Below, one piece after another: positions 1-7,183 of a DNA stretch of 64,000 bases. The DNA lies in assembly GCA_964251665.1 (NCBI GenBank), contig CAXUKO010000005.1, positions 328,137 to 392,136 of the forward strand, written 5' to 3'. The stretch comes from JBBQLG01 sp964251665 (GTDB lineage Bacteria > Bacteroidota > Bacteroidia > Cytophagales > Spirosomataceae). The translations under genes were made by a program, and so were the position numbers. The notes under the pieces were generated by a model. The model searched no databases and was not told the DNA's origin. It worked only from the letters and a program-made list of their open reading frames with translations. The stretch's first letter is position 1, and every line of letters begins with the position of its first letter.

Positions 1-1543
1 CAGCAAGACTGGAAAATGTTTGCTTCCTAAAGGGAGAGTTTTTGTCTAAACCAACGGCCAACGGCGAATCGCTGTTGATCTGCGTATAACCCACGAAAAA
101 CGTATCGGTGACCATCACGCTGGTATTGAACCGGTAATCCATGAACCCGTTTCGTGTGTTACTATACTGCACCGCAACTGATTTTGAGGCCAGTCGTTGA
201 CCCGGCACGCCGTGATTGTTGGCGTAGACGCCTACCGAAAATGCCTGTCCGGTTTGATCCCTCCCCGCCGGTACAATACACATCCTGATACCGGTTAAGG
301 TATCAGGCTTGTTCAGCACAAAACGAATGGCTACGCTCGACTGCCGAATGTTAATTTGGGCACCCACCTCGGCTGTTCCATCGTCGAAGGCGTAGTAATC
401 GTCCAGCACCGTCACGCCCGAAATGGTATCGTTTCGCCGGAGGTTAATGGTTGGAATAGATGGGTTCTGGTCATCGGCGGTGAGCACATCGAACTTCGAC
501 CGCAGTACCGCCCGCGTACCAGTTGTCCCGATAAACGACGTGGGCTTCTGACTCTTTCGCTGCGAACTCAGCGCCGGAATCAGCGCCGATAGTGGTTGCT
601 GCACATCCTGCACCAGTCGCCCCGACACTTGATCCTGCACGGTGAAACGGTAGGTGGTGAAGTTGAAGTTGTTGAACAGGTTATTAATATCGGTGGTAAC
701 AGAATCGGCCGTTTCGGCAGCCGGATTAACCAAATATTGCCGCAGTGGCATGGCCGTATACCGTTTCAGGTAAGGACTTACCGCCTGACGACAGGCAATG
801 TCTTTAATGTATCTGTCGAAAACAGAGCGGCCCCGGTTCATGTACAGATAATCGATATGCCATTGGTCAAATGCCCCCGTCTGCTGGCCAAACGACTGAA
901 AGCGGAACTGAAAACTGGCGTGAAAGTACGGCTGCGTGACCCGGATGAACTGTTGCACAAAATTGTTACTGAACACCCCACCCGCCTGCTTCCAGACGGT
1001 TTGCCACGTGCCGTTCGCGGCCTGAAACTGCAATCGGAGCGAATCTTCCACATCCGGCAATTCACCAAAGCCTTTACGCTGCCAGTAAAAACTCAGGTAA
1101 ACCGAATCGGCGACGGCATAACCCGATAAATCAATCGGCTGCGAGGTGAGCGTATCCGTAGCGCCATACGAAAGCCCGGTGCTGTTTAGCACATAAGGTG
1201 CCCCATTGGCCCGAAGCCCATCAAATGTGGCTACGTTGACTGTAGGCTGGTTAACCGGTAGTGTGTTATTAATGTACGCGCCCGAGCTGGCTACCCAAAG
1301 TTTAGGATCGGGCTGCGCCGATGATGTCGAAAAATCATCAAAAAATGGTAGTGTCAGGGCTTCTACCCGGGCCGGCGATGGCGCTACCGGACTGTCCATC
1401 CAGGGCTGAAACGGACGGATGGGCACGAGCTGAATACCTGACTGCGCCCACACGGCCGGGCCAGACAGTACCATCAGCAGGAGGTACGGCCACCAGCCGG
1501 ATTTTCGGAATCGTATGGGTAAACGCGTACTTATCTGACTCAT
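1..1543 (-). CDS. Secreted protein, 3' end beyond the window (T9SS-substrate-like)
   Basis: The minus strand is open from an ATG at 1541-1543 to the left edge, about 514 codons without a stop, so the gene is cut by the window. The N-terminus has basic residues, a hydrophobic segment (WWPYLLLMVLSGPAVWA) and a plausible signal-peptidase site before QSG, so the product should be exported. The mature part begins with a beta-rich segment (LPFFDDFS, residues about 68-75) of a type common in large secreted Bacteroidota proteins carrying a C-terminal type IX sorting domain; that domain would lie outside the window. No enzymatic motif is visible. It starts only 3 nt after the PASTA gene stop, so the two are probably co-transcribed. 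Export is well supported; T9SS secretion and function are inference. Confidence 0.75.
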   Translation of the reverse strand, partial: MSQISTRLPIRFRKSGWWPYLLLMVLSGPAVWAQSGIQLVPIRPFQPWMDSPVAPSPARVEALTLPFFDDFSTSSAQPDPKLWVASSGAYINNTLPVNQPTVNVATFDGLRANGAPYVLNSTGLSYGATDTLTSQPIDLSGYAVADSVYLSFYWQRKGFGELPDVEDSLRLQFQAANGTWQTVWKQAGGVFSNNFVQQFIRVTQPYFHASFQFRFQSFGQQTGAFDQWHIDYLYMNRGRSVFDRYIKDIACRQAVSPYLKRYTAMPLRQYLVNPAAETADSVTTDINNLFNNFNFTTYRFTVQDQVSGRLVQDVQQPLSALIPALSSQRKSQKPTSFIGTTGTRAVLRSKFDVLTADDQNPSIPTINLRRNDTISGVTVLDDYYAFDDGTAEVGAQINIRQSSVAIRFVLNKPDTLTGIRMCIVPAGRDQTGQAFSVGVYANNHGVPGQRLASKSVAVQYSNTRNGFMDYRFNTSVMVTDTFFVGYTQINSDSPLAVGLDKNSPFRKQTFSSLA

Positions 1544-1546
1544 TTA

Positions 1547-2329
1547 TTACTGAGATTCATCGGTATCCAACGGCCCCACGACCCACAGATCGACGGTACC
1601 ACCTACCCGGATTCGTTCGCCGGAGCGCGGTTCGGGCTTTTGCCGAACCACCGTACCCACGGCCTGATCGGGATCTTCGACGGGCACAATTACACCCACC
1701 TGCAGGTTAGACCCTTTGATGAGTACCTTAGCTTCGTCGAGCGGCATACCGACAACGTTGGGAATGGTAAACATCGTATTCCCCTCACCATCGCCAAGTT
1801 CCAGGTCAATCTTCGCGCCCTTCGGTACGGGGGTACCGGGTGCAATTTCCTGACCGTTATAAAACTGCCGCAGCACCGCGTTTTTAGCCAGATCGGGTGC
1901 GTACCGAATCTCACCCACTTCCAGCCCATCCGAACGAAGCCGGAGTTCGGCAGAGCGCGAGGTCAGGCTGGTGAGCTTTGGCATGGCTACCGAAGGGGCA
2001 GTCCGTTTGGTAATGGTCACGTAAATTTTGCGGCCCTCCTTCACATTCGCACCCGGCCGGGGGTATTGAGCCAGCACGGTGAGCGGTTCCGCCCCTGCCA
2101 CAAACGTACAATCGCTGACCTCATAGCGAAGGTCCCGGTCATTCAAAAACGTTTGAAGTTCATCGGTACTGAGCCGGGTCAGGTCGGGAACCGTAATGGT
2201 TTGGCCGTGGTGGGTTGAGAACGGGAGATAAACAAAGAAAAAGCCCAGAAACAACGTCGTAAACAGGGCAAGAACCAGGCCAATATGAATCAGCAAATCA
2301 AAGGGACTGCGGGTGCTGATTTTCTTCAT
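1547..2329 (-). CDS. Membrane-anchored protein with three PASTA domains
   Basis: The 260-residue protein has a short cytoplasmic N-terminus, one transmembrane helix at about residues 14-36, and three consecutive PASTA modules at about 43-108, 112-182 and 185-252, each opening with a VPDL, MPKL or IPNVVGM-type start. PASTA domains bind muropeptide or peptidoglycan; in Firmicutes and Actinobacteria they are the outer part of Ser/Thr kinases or of PBPs, but no kinase or transpeptidase domain is present here. Stand-alone PASTA proteins are common in Bacteroidota. The modules would lie in the periplasm and probably sense or bind cell wall. The gene is followed at once by the secreted-protein gene and is separated from ribE upstream by a nested hairpin. 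The domain call is firm; the role is inferred. Confidence 0.88.
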   Translation of the reverse strand: MKKISTRSPFDLLIHIGLVLALFTTLFLGFFFVYLPFSTHHGQTITVPDLTRLSTDELQTFLNDRDLRYEVSDCTFVAGAEPLTVLAQYPRPGANVKEGRKIYVTITKRTAPSVAMPKLTSLTSRSAELRLRSDGLEVGEIRYAPDLAKNAVLRQFYNGQEIAPGTPVPKGAKIDLELGDGEGNTMFTIPNVVGMPLDEAKVLIKGSNLQVGVIVPVEDPDQAVGTVVRQKPEPRSGERIRVGGTVDLWVVGPLDTDESQ

Positions 2330-2338
2330 TCAGAGATT

Positions 2339-2442
2339 AGTTGGTAAGTCAGTAAGCGGCTGCGCCAAAGTCGGCAAGTAGCTAAGTCCCGGCCGGTACG
2401 TGTTTCAGGCGAAGCACGTACCGACTCATTGACTTACCAACT
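2339..2442. repeat. Nested inverted repeat between ribE and the PASTA gene
   Basis: An outer 13-bp perfect inverted repeat (AGTTGGTAAGTCA at 2339-2351, complement at 2430-2442) encloses an inner 9-bp hairpin (CGGTACGTG at 2394-2402, CACGTACCG at 2415-2423). It lies after the ribE stop on the minus strand, so it could end that transcript, but there is no clear T tract. The inner core recurs at 30996-31040. Confidence 0.6.
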
Positions 2443-2480
2443 TGCTGACTTATCTGGTAAAAATAACGGATTACCAACGG

Positions 2481-3071
2481 TTACTGGTAGTGGCCAAGGA
2501 GTTTTTTGATGTATTTCCCCACAATATCAAACTCCAGATTGACCGTATCACCGGGTTTGAGATCGCTAAATGTCGTGTGTTCGTAGGTGTAGGGGATGAT
2601 AGTGACCCGAAAACCGTCCGCCCGCGAATCGAATACAGTCAGGCTGACGCCGTTGATGCAGATAGAGCCTTTTTCGACAGTGACGTTACCAATGCCGGGG
2701 TCGTACTGAAAATCGTACAGCCAGCTGCCATTCATATCCTGAACGCTGGTGCAAATGCCCGTCTGATCTACATGGCCCTGTACAATATGGCCGTCGAAGC
2801 GACCGGTAGCAGGCATACACCGCTCCAGATTAACGCGGGTGCCGGGCGCAAGGTGGCCGATGTTGGTCTTCTTCAGCGTTTCGTCCACGGCTGTTACCGT
2901 ATACCGGTCACCCGCAACGGACGTAACCGTCAGGCAGACACCGTTATGGCTCACGCTTTGATCAATGGTTAATTCGTGGGTGATCGGTGATTCGATATGG
3001 AACGTCAGGTTTGTTCCTTCCGTGTCAATGGCAGTCACCCTGCCGGTTGTTTCTACAATTCCAGTAAACAT
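2481..3071 (-). CDS. ribE: Riboflavin synthase, alpha chain
   Basis: This 196-residue protein is the expected size for riboflavin synthase, the cytosolic enzyme that dismutates two 6,7-dimethyl-8-ribityllumazine molecules into riboflavin and a pyrimidinedione. It shows the internal duplication typical of the family: two lumazine-binding domains, residues about 1-97 and 98-196. The diagnostic start MFTGIVE is present, as are NGVCLTV in the first half and its counterpart NGVSLTV in the second, and GHIVQGHVD near the domain boundary. The start follows directly from the conserved MFTGIV. No FMN riboswitch is visible; only 34 nt separate it from the methyltransferase gene upstream on the same strand, so it may be read from that operon. 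Other rib genes are not in the window. Confidence 0.96.
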   Translation of the reverse strand: MFTGIVETTGRVTAIDTEGTNLTFHIESPITHELTIDQSVSHNGVCLTVTSVAGDRYTVTAVDETLKKTNIGHLAPGTRVNLERCMPATGRFDGHIVQGHVDQTGICTSVQDMNGSWLYDFQYDPGIGNVTVEKGSICINGVSLTVFDSRADGFRVTIIPYTYEHTTFSDLKPGDTVNLEFDIVGKYIKKLLGHYQ

Positions 3072-3105
3072 AAGGTGTATTGCGGTGGCGTCGTTGGGCC
3101 ACGGT

Positions 3106-3864
3106 TCAGTAGCTGGTCATGGTGAGAAACAGCGAACTGCCGAAAGGGGTTCGGGGAAGAAGCTTCTCTTCCAGCCGGACCAGCTGATACAACGTTTCAT
3201 TCAGCCAGGGAGCGGGTAAGTCGACGTCCGATGTCACGGTTTTTTTGGCCGGATTCAGCCGCAGTTGCAACGCCTGCCATCGCCGGATGATCAGAATGAG
3301 TGGGGATAGAATAAAACTCCAGTAGGTCGATTGATGGATATGAAGTCCGGCAGCCGGTATCAGCGTATCAAAATCGGCCCGGACAAACCGGCGCGCGCTA
3401 CCAACGGCTACGTCGTGCTCTCCCCGAAAAACGTCGAATGCGTTGTTATTGCTGATTAGAATACCACCGGGCTTGAGTCGGCTCGCCAGTTCGCGGAGCA
3501 GGGCGGGCATAGCTAATTCGTCGATATAACAGAACACGTCATTGCAGACGATTACGTCGAAGGTGCCGGATTCATACGCGCTCATATCGGTCAAATTAAT
3601 GAGATCAACGGATAGGCCGCGTTCGTAGCAAAAAGCGACAGCATCCGTAGACCCGTCGATGCCCTGTGCGTTACCATAGCCCTGTTGTTGCAGAAACACC
3701 AGTAAACCACCCGTACCACAACCAGCGTCCAGCAGGTGAAGGTCGCGCCGGGTACCGAACTGCCGGGTGATTTCGGTTAGTACCCGCTCGTGCAGACTCC
3801 GATACCACCAGAGTTGCTGCTCGACCCGGAACATCTTTTCGTACTCCTCACGCCGACCAATCAT
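3106..3864 (-). CDS. Class I SAM-dependent methyltransferase
   Basis: The 252-residue protein has a Rossmann-type methyltransferase core. Motif I (LLDAGCGTGG) is at residues 44-53, an acidic residue ends the next strand (QGIDGS), and a post-I region FDVIVCNDVFCYI follows. The C-terminal quarter has a hydrophobic stretch (FILSPLILIIRRW) that may touch the membrane. It begins inside the end of the glycosyltransferase gene (17-nt overlap), the last of four tightly coupled genes. Context suggests it methylates a sugar or lipid-linked glycan made by its neighbours, but the acceptor cannot be read from sequence. Confidence 0.85.
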   Translation of the reverse strand: MIGRREEYEKMFRVEQQLWWYRSLHERVLTEITRQFGTRRDLHLLDAGCGTGGLLVFLQQQGYGNAQGIDGSTDAVAFCYERGLSVDLINLTDMSAYESGTFDVIVCNDVFCYIDELAMPALLRELASRLKPGGILISNNNAFDVFRGEHDVAVGSARRFVRADFDTLIPAAGLHIHQSTYWSFILSPLILIIRRWQALQLRLNPAKKTVTSDVDLPAPWLNETLYQLVRLEEKLLPRTPFGSSLFLTMTSY

Positions 3865-4813
3865 CCCCCGAAGTATTGGTCGGCTGAAAAGACCGACTGA
3901 CCGTTTTCGCCTGTTTGACTACATAGGGCGGCAGTCCGCTCTGAGTCAGAAATAGTTTACCGATGTATTCACTCAACACGCCCAGGAATAGCAGTTGCAA
4001 CCCGGTCAGCAGCATTACTACCCAGACGACAATCTGCCAGCCCGACACCGTTAGCAACCCGGTCAGCGACGCAACAAATAACCCGGTTCCACCCAGCAGG
4101 CTACCCATAAATAACAGCGCGCCGATGGCAGTAAACACCCGCAGCGGCAATACAGAGTAGCCCGTCATCACGGTCATAAAGAGCGAAATCAATTTACGCC
4201 AGGTATAATTCGACTTCCCATCCTGACGGGCGTGGTGTGGCACTTCTACGCTCGTAACGTAGCAGGTGGCCCGGAAAATCAATCCGTCAATGTATGGGTA
4301 CGGCCCTTTATACCGAATAATTTCATTCACTACCTCCCGTCGAATCAGTTTAAAACTGGACAGATACAGCGTGCGGGGTTTACCAATCAAATGAGTGGCC
4401 AGCCAGTTCAGCACCTGACTCCCTGCATTACGAACAACACTGTGCTGCTTCTCCACGTAGCGGCTGTATACAACATCATGTCCGCCCGCTTCGGCTGTTT
4501 CGAGCAGGGTAAGAATAGCTTCCGGCGGGTTCTGGAAATCATCGTCAACAAGGGCAACAAACTCGCCACGAGCGTAATTAAGACCACAGAGTACTGCATT
4601 AAACTCGCCAAAATTCCGGCGGAGACTGATAAAATGCACGTTGTCATAACGTTCGGCCAATTCGTTACCAATAACTTCCGAACGGTCCCGGCTACCGTCG
4701 TTTACCAGCACCAGTTCAAACGATAACCCGCTTAGGCAGGCCTGCAAACGGCTTACCAGCGCAGCCAGCGTTGGGGCACTGTTAAAAACCGGAATAACTA
4801 CACTCAGTTTCAT
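3848..4813 (-). CDS. Family 2 glycosyltransferase with membrane anchor (GtrB/DPM1-like)
   Basis: The N-terminal 220 residues form a GT-A catalytic domain: an opening VVIPVFN strand, the nucleotide-binding LVNDGSRDRS at about 37-45, and a DDD metal-binding cluster at 90-92 (ALVDDDFQNPPE). Two hydrophobic helices follow at about 230-255 and 263-290. This is the layout of polyprenyl-phosphate sugar transferases such as GtrB and DPM1, which move a sugar from a nucleotide donor to a lipid carrier on the cytoplasmic face. The ATG overlaps the end of the aminotransferase gene by 4 nt, implying translational coupling. Donor and acceptor are unknown; context suggests the amino sugar made by the two upstream genes, though such enzymes often use glucose or mannose. 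Confidence 0.9.
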   Translation of the reverse strand: MKLSVVIPVFNSAPTLAALVSRLQACLSGLSFELVLVNDGSRDRSEVIGNELAERYDNVHFISLRRNFGEFNAVLCGLNYARGEFVALVDDDFQNPPEAILTLLETAEAGGHDVVYSRYVEKQHSVVRNAGSQVLNWLATHLIGKPRTLYLSSFKLIRREVVNEIIRYKGPYPYIDGLIFRATCYVTSVEVPHHARQDGKSNYTWRKLISLFMTVMTGYSVLPLRVFTAIGALLFMGSLLGGTGLFVASLTGLLTVSGWQIVVWVVMLLTGLQLLFLGVLSEYIGKLFLTQSGLPPYVVKQAKTVSRSFQPTNTSGDDWSA

Positions 4814-5907
4814 AAGGGTAATTGATTTATGACGCTGACGATGTATCCGGCTTCGGCATCGGTCAGGGTTGAATTAAGCGGTAAACTGATCACCTCGCGG
4901 TGGAGTTGCTCTGTAATGGGAAACGACAAATGACCCAATAGCTCCCGATAGGCGACCTGCCGATGCGGGGGAATCGGATAATGAACATCGGTACTGATAC
5001 CCTGCTGTTGCAGGGCAGCCCGAAACCGGTCGCGGTCGGCGTGACGAACCACGAACAAATGCCAGGCATCGGCCTCAAGGCTATCCGTCGGAGGAAGCGT
5101 CAGGGCAGGATGGGTAATAGTGCTGCTGTAAAAGCGGGCCAGTTCCCGCCGACGCCCATTGGCAGCATCCAGCCCGGTCAGTTTTTCGCTCAGAATAGCC
5201 GCCTGCAGCTCATCCAGCCGACTGTTATGCCCGGGGTAGTCAGCCTGGTATTTTTGGGTTGAGCCATAGTTCCGCCAGCACCGCAATTGACCGGCCAGTT
5301 CAGCATCATTGGTTGTAATGGCACCGGCATCGCCCAAAGCACCCAAATTTTTGGTCGGGTAAAAACTAAAACCAGCGGCATCACCCAGTGCGCCCGCCCG
5401 AACGCCCTGCCAGGAGGCTCCATGCGCCTGAGCCGCATCTTCGAGCACCTTCAAACCATATTGCCGGGCTATTTCATTGATAGCAGTCATGTTGCAGCAG
5501 CGCCCATACAGGTGAAGCACCACCACAGCCCGTGTGCGGCTGGTAACGGCTGCGGCTATACGGGACGCGTCGAGGGTATAGTCGGCCAGTTCCGGCTCGA
5601 CCAGAATGGGGGTTAGACCGGCATGGGTCACAGCCAGTACCGTAGCAATGTAGGCGTTGGCCGGTACGATTACTTCGCTGCCAGCGGGAAAATTCCAGGC
5701 TTTCAGCACCAGCGTCAGGGCATCCAGGCCATTGGCGACGCCCACGCAGTACCGGGTACCGCAATACTGAGCAAAGGCCCGCTCGAAAGTATCAACTTCG
5801 TGACCAAGCACATACCAGCCCGACTGTAGTACACGGTCGGCAGCCTGACGGAGTTGCACCTCATAAGGTTTATTGACTCGCTGAAGATCAAGGAACGGAA
5901 TCCTCAT
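4810..5907 (-). CDS. DegT/DnrJ/EryC1-type sugar aminotransferase
   Basis: The 365-residue protein is a full-length PLP-dependent aminotransferase of nucleotide-linked keto-sugars. The PLP-ring aspartate lies in LEDAAQAHGA (D157) and the Schiff-base lysine in FYPTKNLGALGD (K186), both in the family-typical context. Such enzymes convert an NDP-keto-deoxy-sugar and glutamate into an amino sugar. The gene directly upstream encodes an FdtA/QdtA-like cupin, so a 3-keto sugar is the likely substrate, giving a dTDP-3-amino-3,6-dideoxyhexose as in FdtB/QdtB; this is inference from context. The ATG overlaps the upstream gene by 4 nt (ATGA). No rmlA/rmlB genes are in the window to supply the precursor. 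Confidence 0.92.
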   Translation of the reverse strand: MRIPFLDLQRVNKPYEVQLRQAADRVLQSGWYVLGHEVDTFERAFAQYCGTRYCVGVANGLDALTLVLKAWNFPAGSEVIVPANAYIATVLAVTHAGLTPILVEPELADYTLDASRIAAAVTSRTRAVVVLHLYGRCCNMTAINEIARQYGLKVLEDAAQAHGASWQGVRAGALGDAAGFSFYPTKNLGALGDAGAITTNDAELAGQLRCWRNYGSTQKYQADYPGHNSRLDELQAAILSEKLTGLDAANGRRRELARFYSSTITHPALTLPPTDSLEADAWHLFVVRHADRDRFRAALQQQGISTDVHYPIPPHRQVAYRELLGHLSFPITEQLHREVISLPLNSTLTDAEAGYIVSVINQLPL

Positions 5908-6290
5908 ACAGTGGCTTCCCGGAGGGCAGGGTACGGCTCGTCGATGTAATCAGCCTGATCGTAGCGTTGATTCGACACCACCAGCAGGATCGCATCGGGT
6001 GTGAATTTATCCATGGTATGCCAGTCTTCCGGCTCCAGAATCAGACATTGATTCGGCGTATTGAGCCAGTAGGTTTGCTCTGTTTCACCATTATTGCAAT
6101 AAACGCGGCAGCTGCCGTTCAAACACACCAGCGCATTCCATGTTTTTTTATGCCGATGACCCGCCCGTTCACCCTCGCCCACACCATATATGTAAAAAAC
6201 CCGCTGAATAGCTCCGGGGATAATGTTTTCAAAAACAGTTAACTGTCCAGCGTCAGAAGTAAATGTTTTCAGTTCTATAAGTTGCGGCAT
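5904..6290 (-). CDS. FdtA/QdtA (WxcM)-like cupin, probable dTDP-keto-sugar 3,4-ketoisomerase
   Basis: The 128-residue protein is a single small cupin. It has a histidine-rich active-site stretch (GHRHKKTWNALVCLNG, about residues 42-57) and a second cupin motif (LILEPEDWHTM), matching the FdtA/QdtA/WxcM group, which moves the keto group between C4 and C3 of dTDP-6-deoxyhexuloses. It is first in a four-gene unit whose members overlap by 4 to 17 nt, with the sugar aminotransferase next. The pairing strongly suggests synthesis of a 3-amino-3,6-dideoxyhexose such as Fuc3N or Qui3N. The usual N-acetyltransferase partner is not here. A role in surface polysaccharide or protein glycosylation is inferred. 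Confidence 0.85.
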   Translation of the reverse strand: MPQLIELKTFTSDAGQLTVFENIIPGAIQRVFYIYGVGEGERAGHRHKKTWNALVCLNGSCRVYCNNGETEQTYWLNTPNQCLILEPEDWHTMDKFTPDAILLVVSNQRYDQADYIDEPYPALREATV

Positions 6291-6463
6291 AAACGGTGGG
6301 TACTACTTAGTTGATGAACGGAATAAAAATAATAAGACGTTATAAGCGGGTGTGGATTGCAAACAAGCCTTACTGAGAAGATGTAGCCCAATGGTTACTT
6401 TCTTGATTGACAAAATTAGGCATTAATCTGATTTTAACCTTTTTGTCCCTATATTATATTGAG

Positions 6464-7090
6464 ATGATTTCAAAACCTTACTTATTCATCGGTATTATCA
6501 TTTTGTTAGCAATAGTTAGTTACGTTACGCTTTTCAATCAAAGTGATTCCTCGCTCGATTCAATCACGCCCGAAGCGTATCAAAAACAGTTGACCGAAGC
6601 CCGGCAGAAAAAAGACCAGTTTTACCGGACCAGTGCTGATTCGCCCATTGCTGACAAAGCCCACTTTAAGGGTCTTTCCTATTTTGACCCCTCGCTTACC
6701 TTCCGCGTCACTGCCCGGCTCGAACCTTTTGCCGATAAAACACAAAAATTAATCGTGCCCCTAAGCGACGGCTCCGAAGAAGTATATGAGAAGTATGCCC
6801 ATGCTGTGTTTAAGCTCAATGATACCCTGTGCCGGGTGCTGATTGTCCGGCACGATGGCACCTTGTCTGTTTTGTTTAAAGACGCGACCTCGGGTCATGA
6901 AACCTACGGCGGAGGCCGCTATATTGATTTAGAACCGTCGGCTATCACCGAAAATAAGGTGGTGCTGGACTTCAACGCGGCTTATAATCCTTACTGTGCC
7001 TACGCTCCCGATTATGCCTGTCCTCTCCCACCCGCCGAAAATACGCTACCCGTTGCCGTACGGGCGGGCGAACGCTATGCCGGTCACTGA
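6464..7090 (+). CDS. DUF1684 family protein with N-terminal membrane anchor
   Basis: With the ATG at 6464 the product is 208 residues. The open frame extends upstream to a TTG at 6407, but only the ATG puts a clean hydrophobic helix (YLFIGIIILLAIVSYVTLF) at the N-terminus. The C-terminal half carries the DUF1684 signature: GGGRYIDL, then LDFNAAYNPYCAY, CPLPPAEN and a terminal VRAGER. The family is widespread in Bacteroidota and of unknown function; the invariant Asn/Pro/Cys segment suggests a binding or catalytic site. The protein is probably periplasmic, tethered by its N-terminal helix or exported. It stands alone between the sugar operon (divergent) and pheT. Confidence 0.85.
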   Translation: MISKPYLFIGIIILLAIVSYVTLFNQSDSSLDSITPEAYQKQLTEARQKKDQFYRTSADSPIADKAHFKGLSYFDPSLTFRVTARLEPFADKTQKLIVPLSDGSEEVYEKYAHAVFKLNDTLCRVLIVRHDGTLSVLFKDATSGHETYGGGRYIDLEPSAITENKVVLDFNAAYNPYCAYAPDYACPLPPAENTLPVAVRAGERYAGH

Positions 7091-7150
7091 GCCGGTCGGC
7101 CGGATTAATTTTCCCCGGTCGCTTTGGCCTGTGCCCCTTGCATTTTTGTC

Positions 7151-7158
7151 TACCTTTG
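7151..7158 (+). promoter_or_regulatory. -7 box of the pheT promoter
   Basis: TACCTTTG matches the Bacteroidota -7 consensus TAnnTTTG exactly, 25 nt upstream of the pheT ATG. The best upstream candidate is TTTG at 7123-7126 with a 24-nt spacer, longer than usual, so only the -7 element is called. Confidence 0.55.
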
Positions 7159-7183
7159 CGGTTTCAATCGCTTATGCCGCCGT

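Noticed and set aside
596..1129. Plus-strand frames inside the first 1.5 kb
   Set aside because: The minus strand carries an uninterrupted 514-codon frame with a signal peptide; the plus-strand frames are its shadows.
3072..3105. FMN riboswitch before riboflavin synthase
   Set aside because: Only 34 nt separate ribE from the upstream gene on the same strand, too short for an RFN element.
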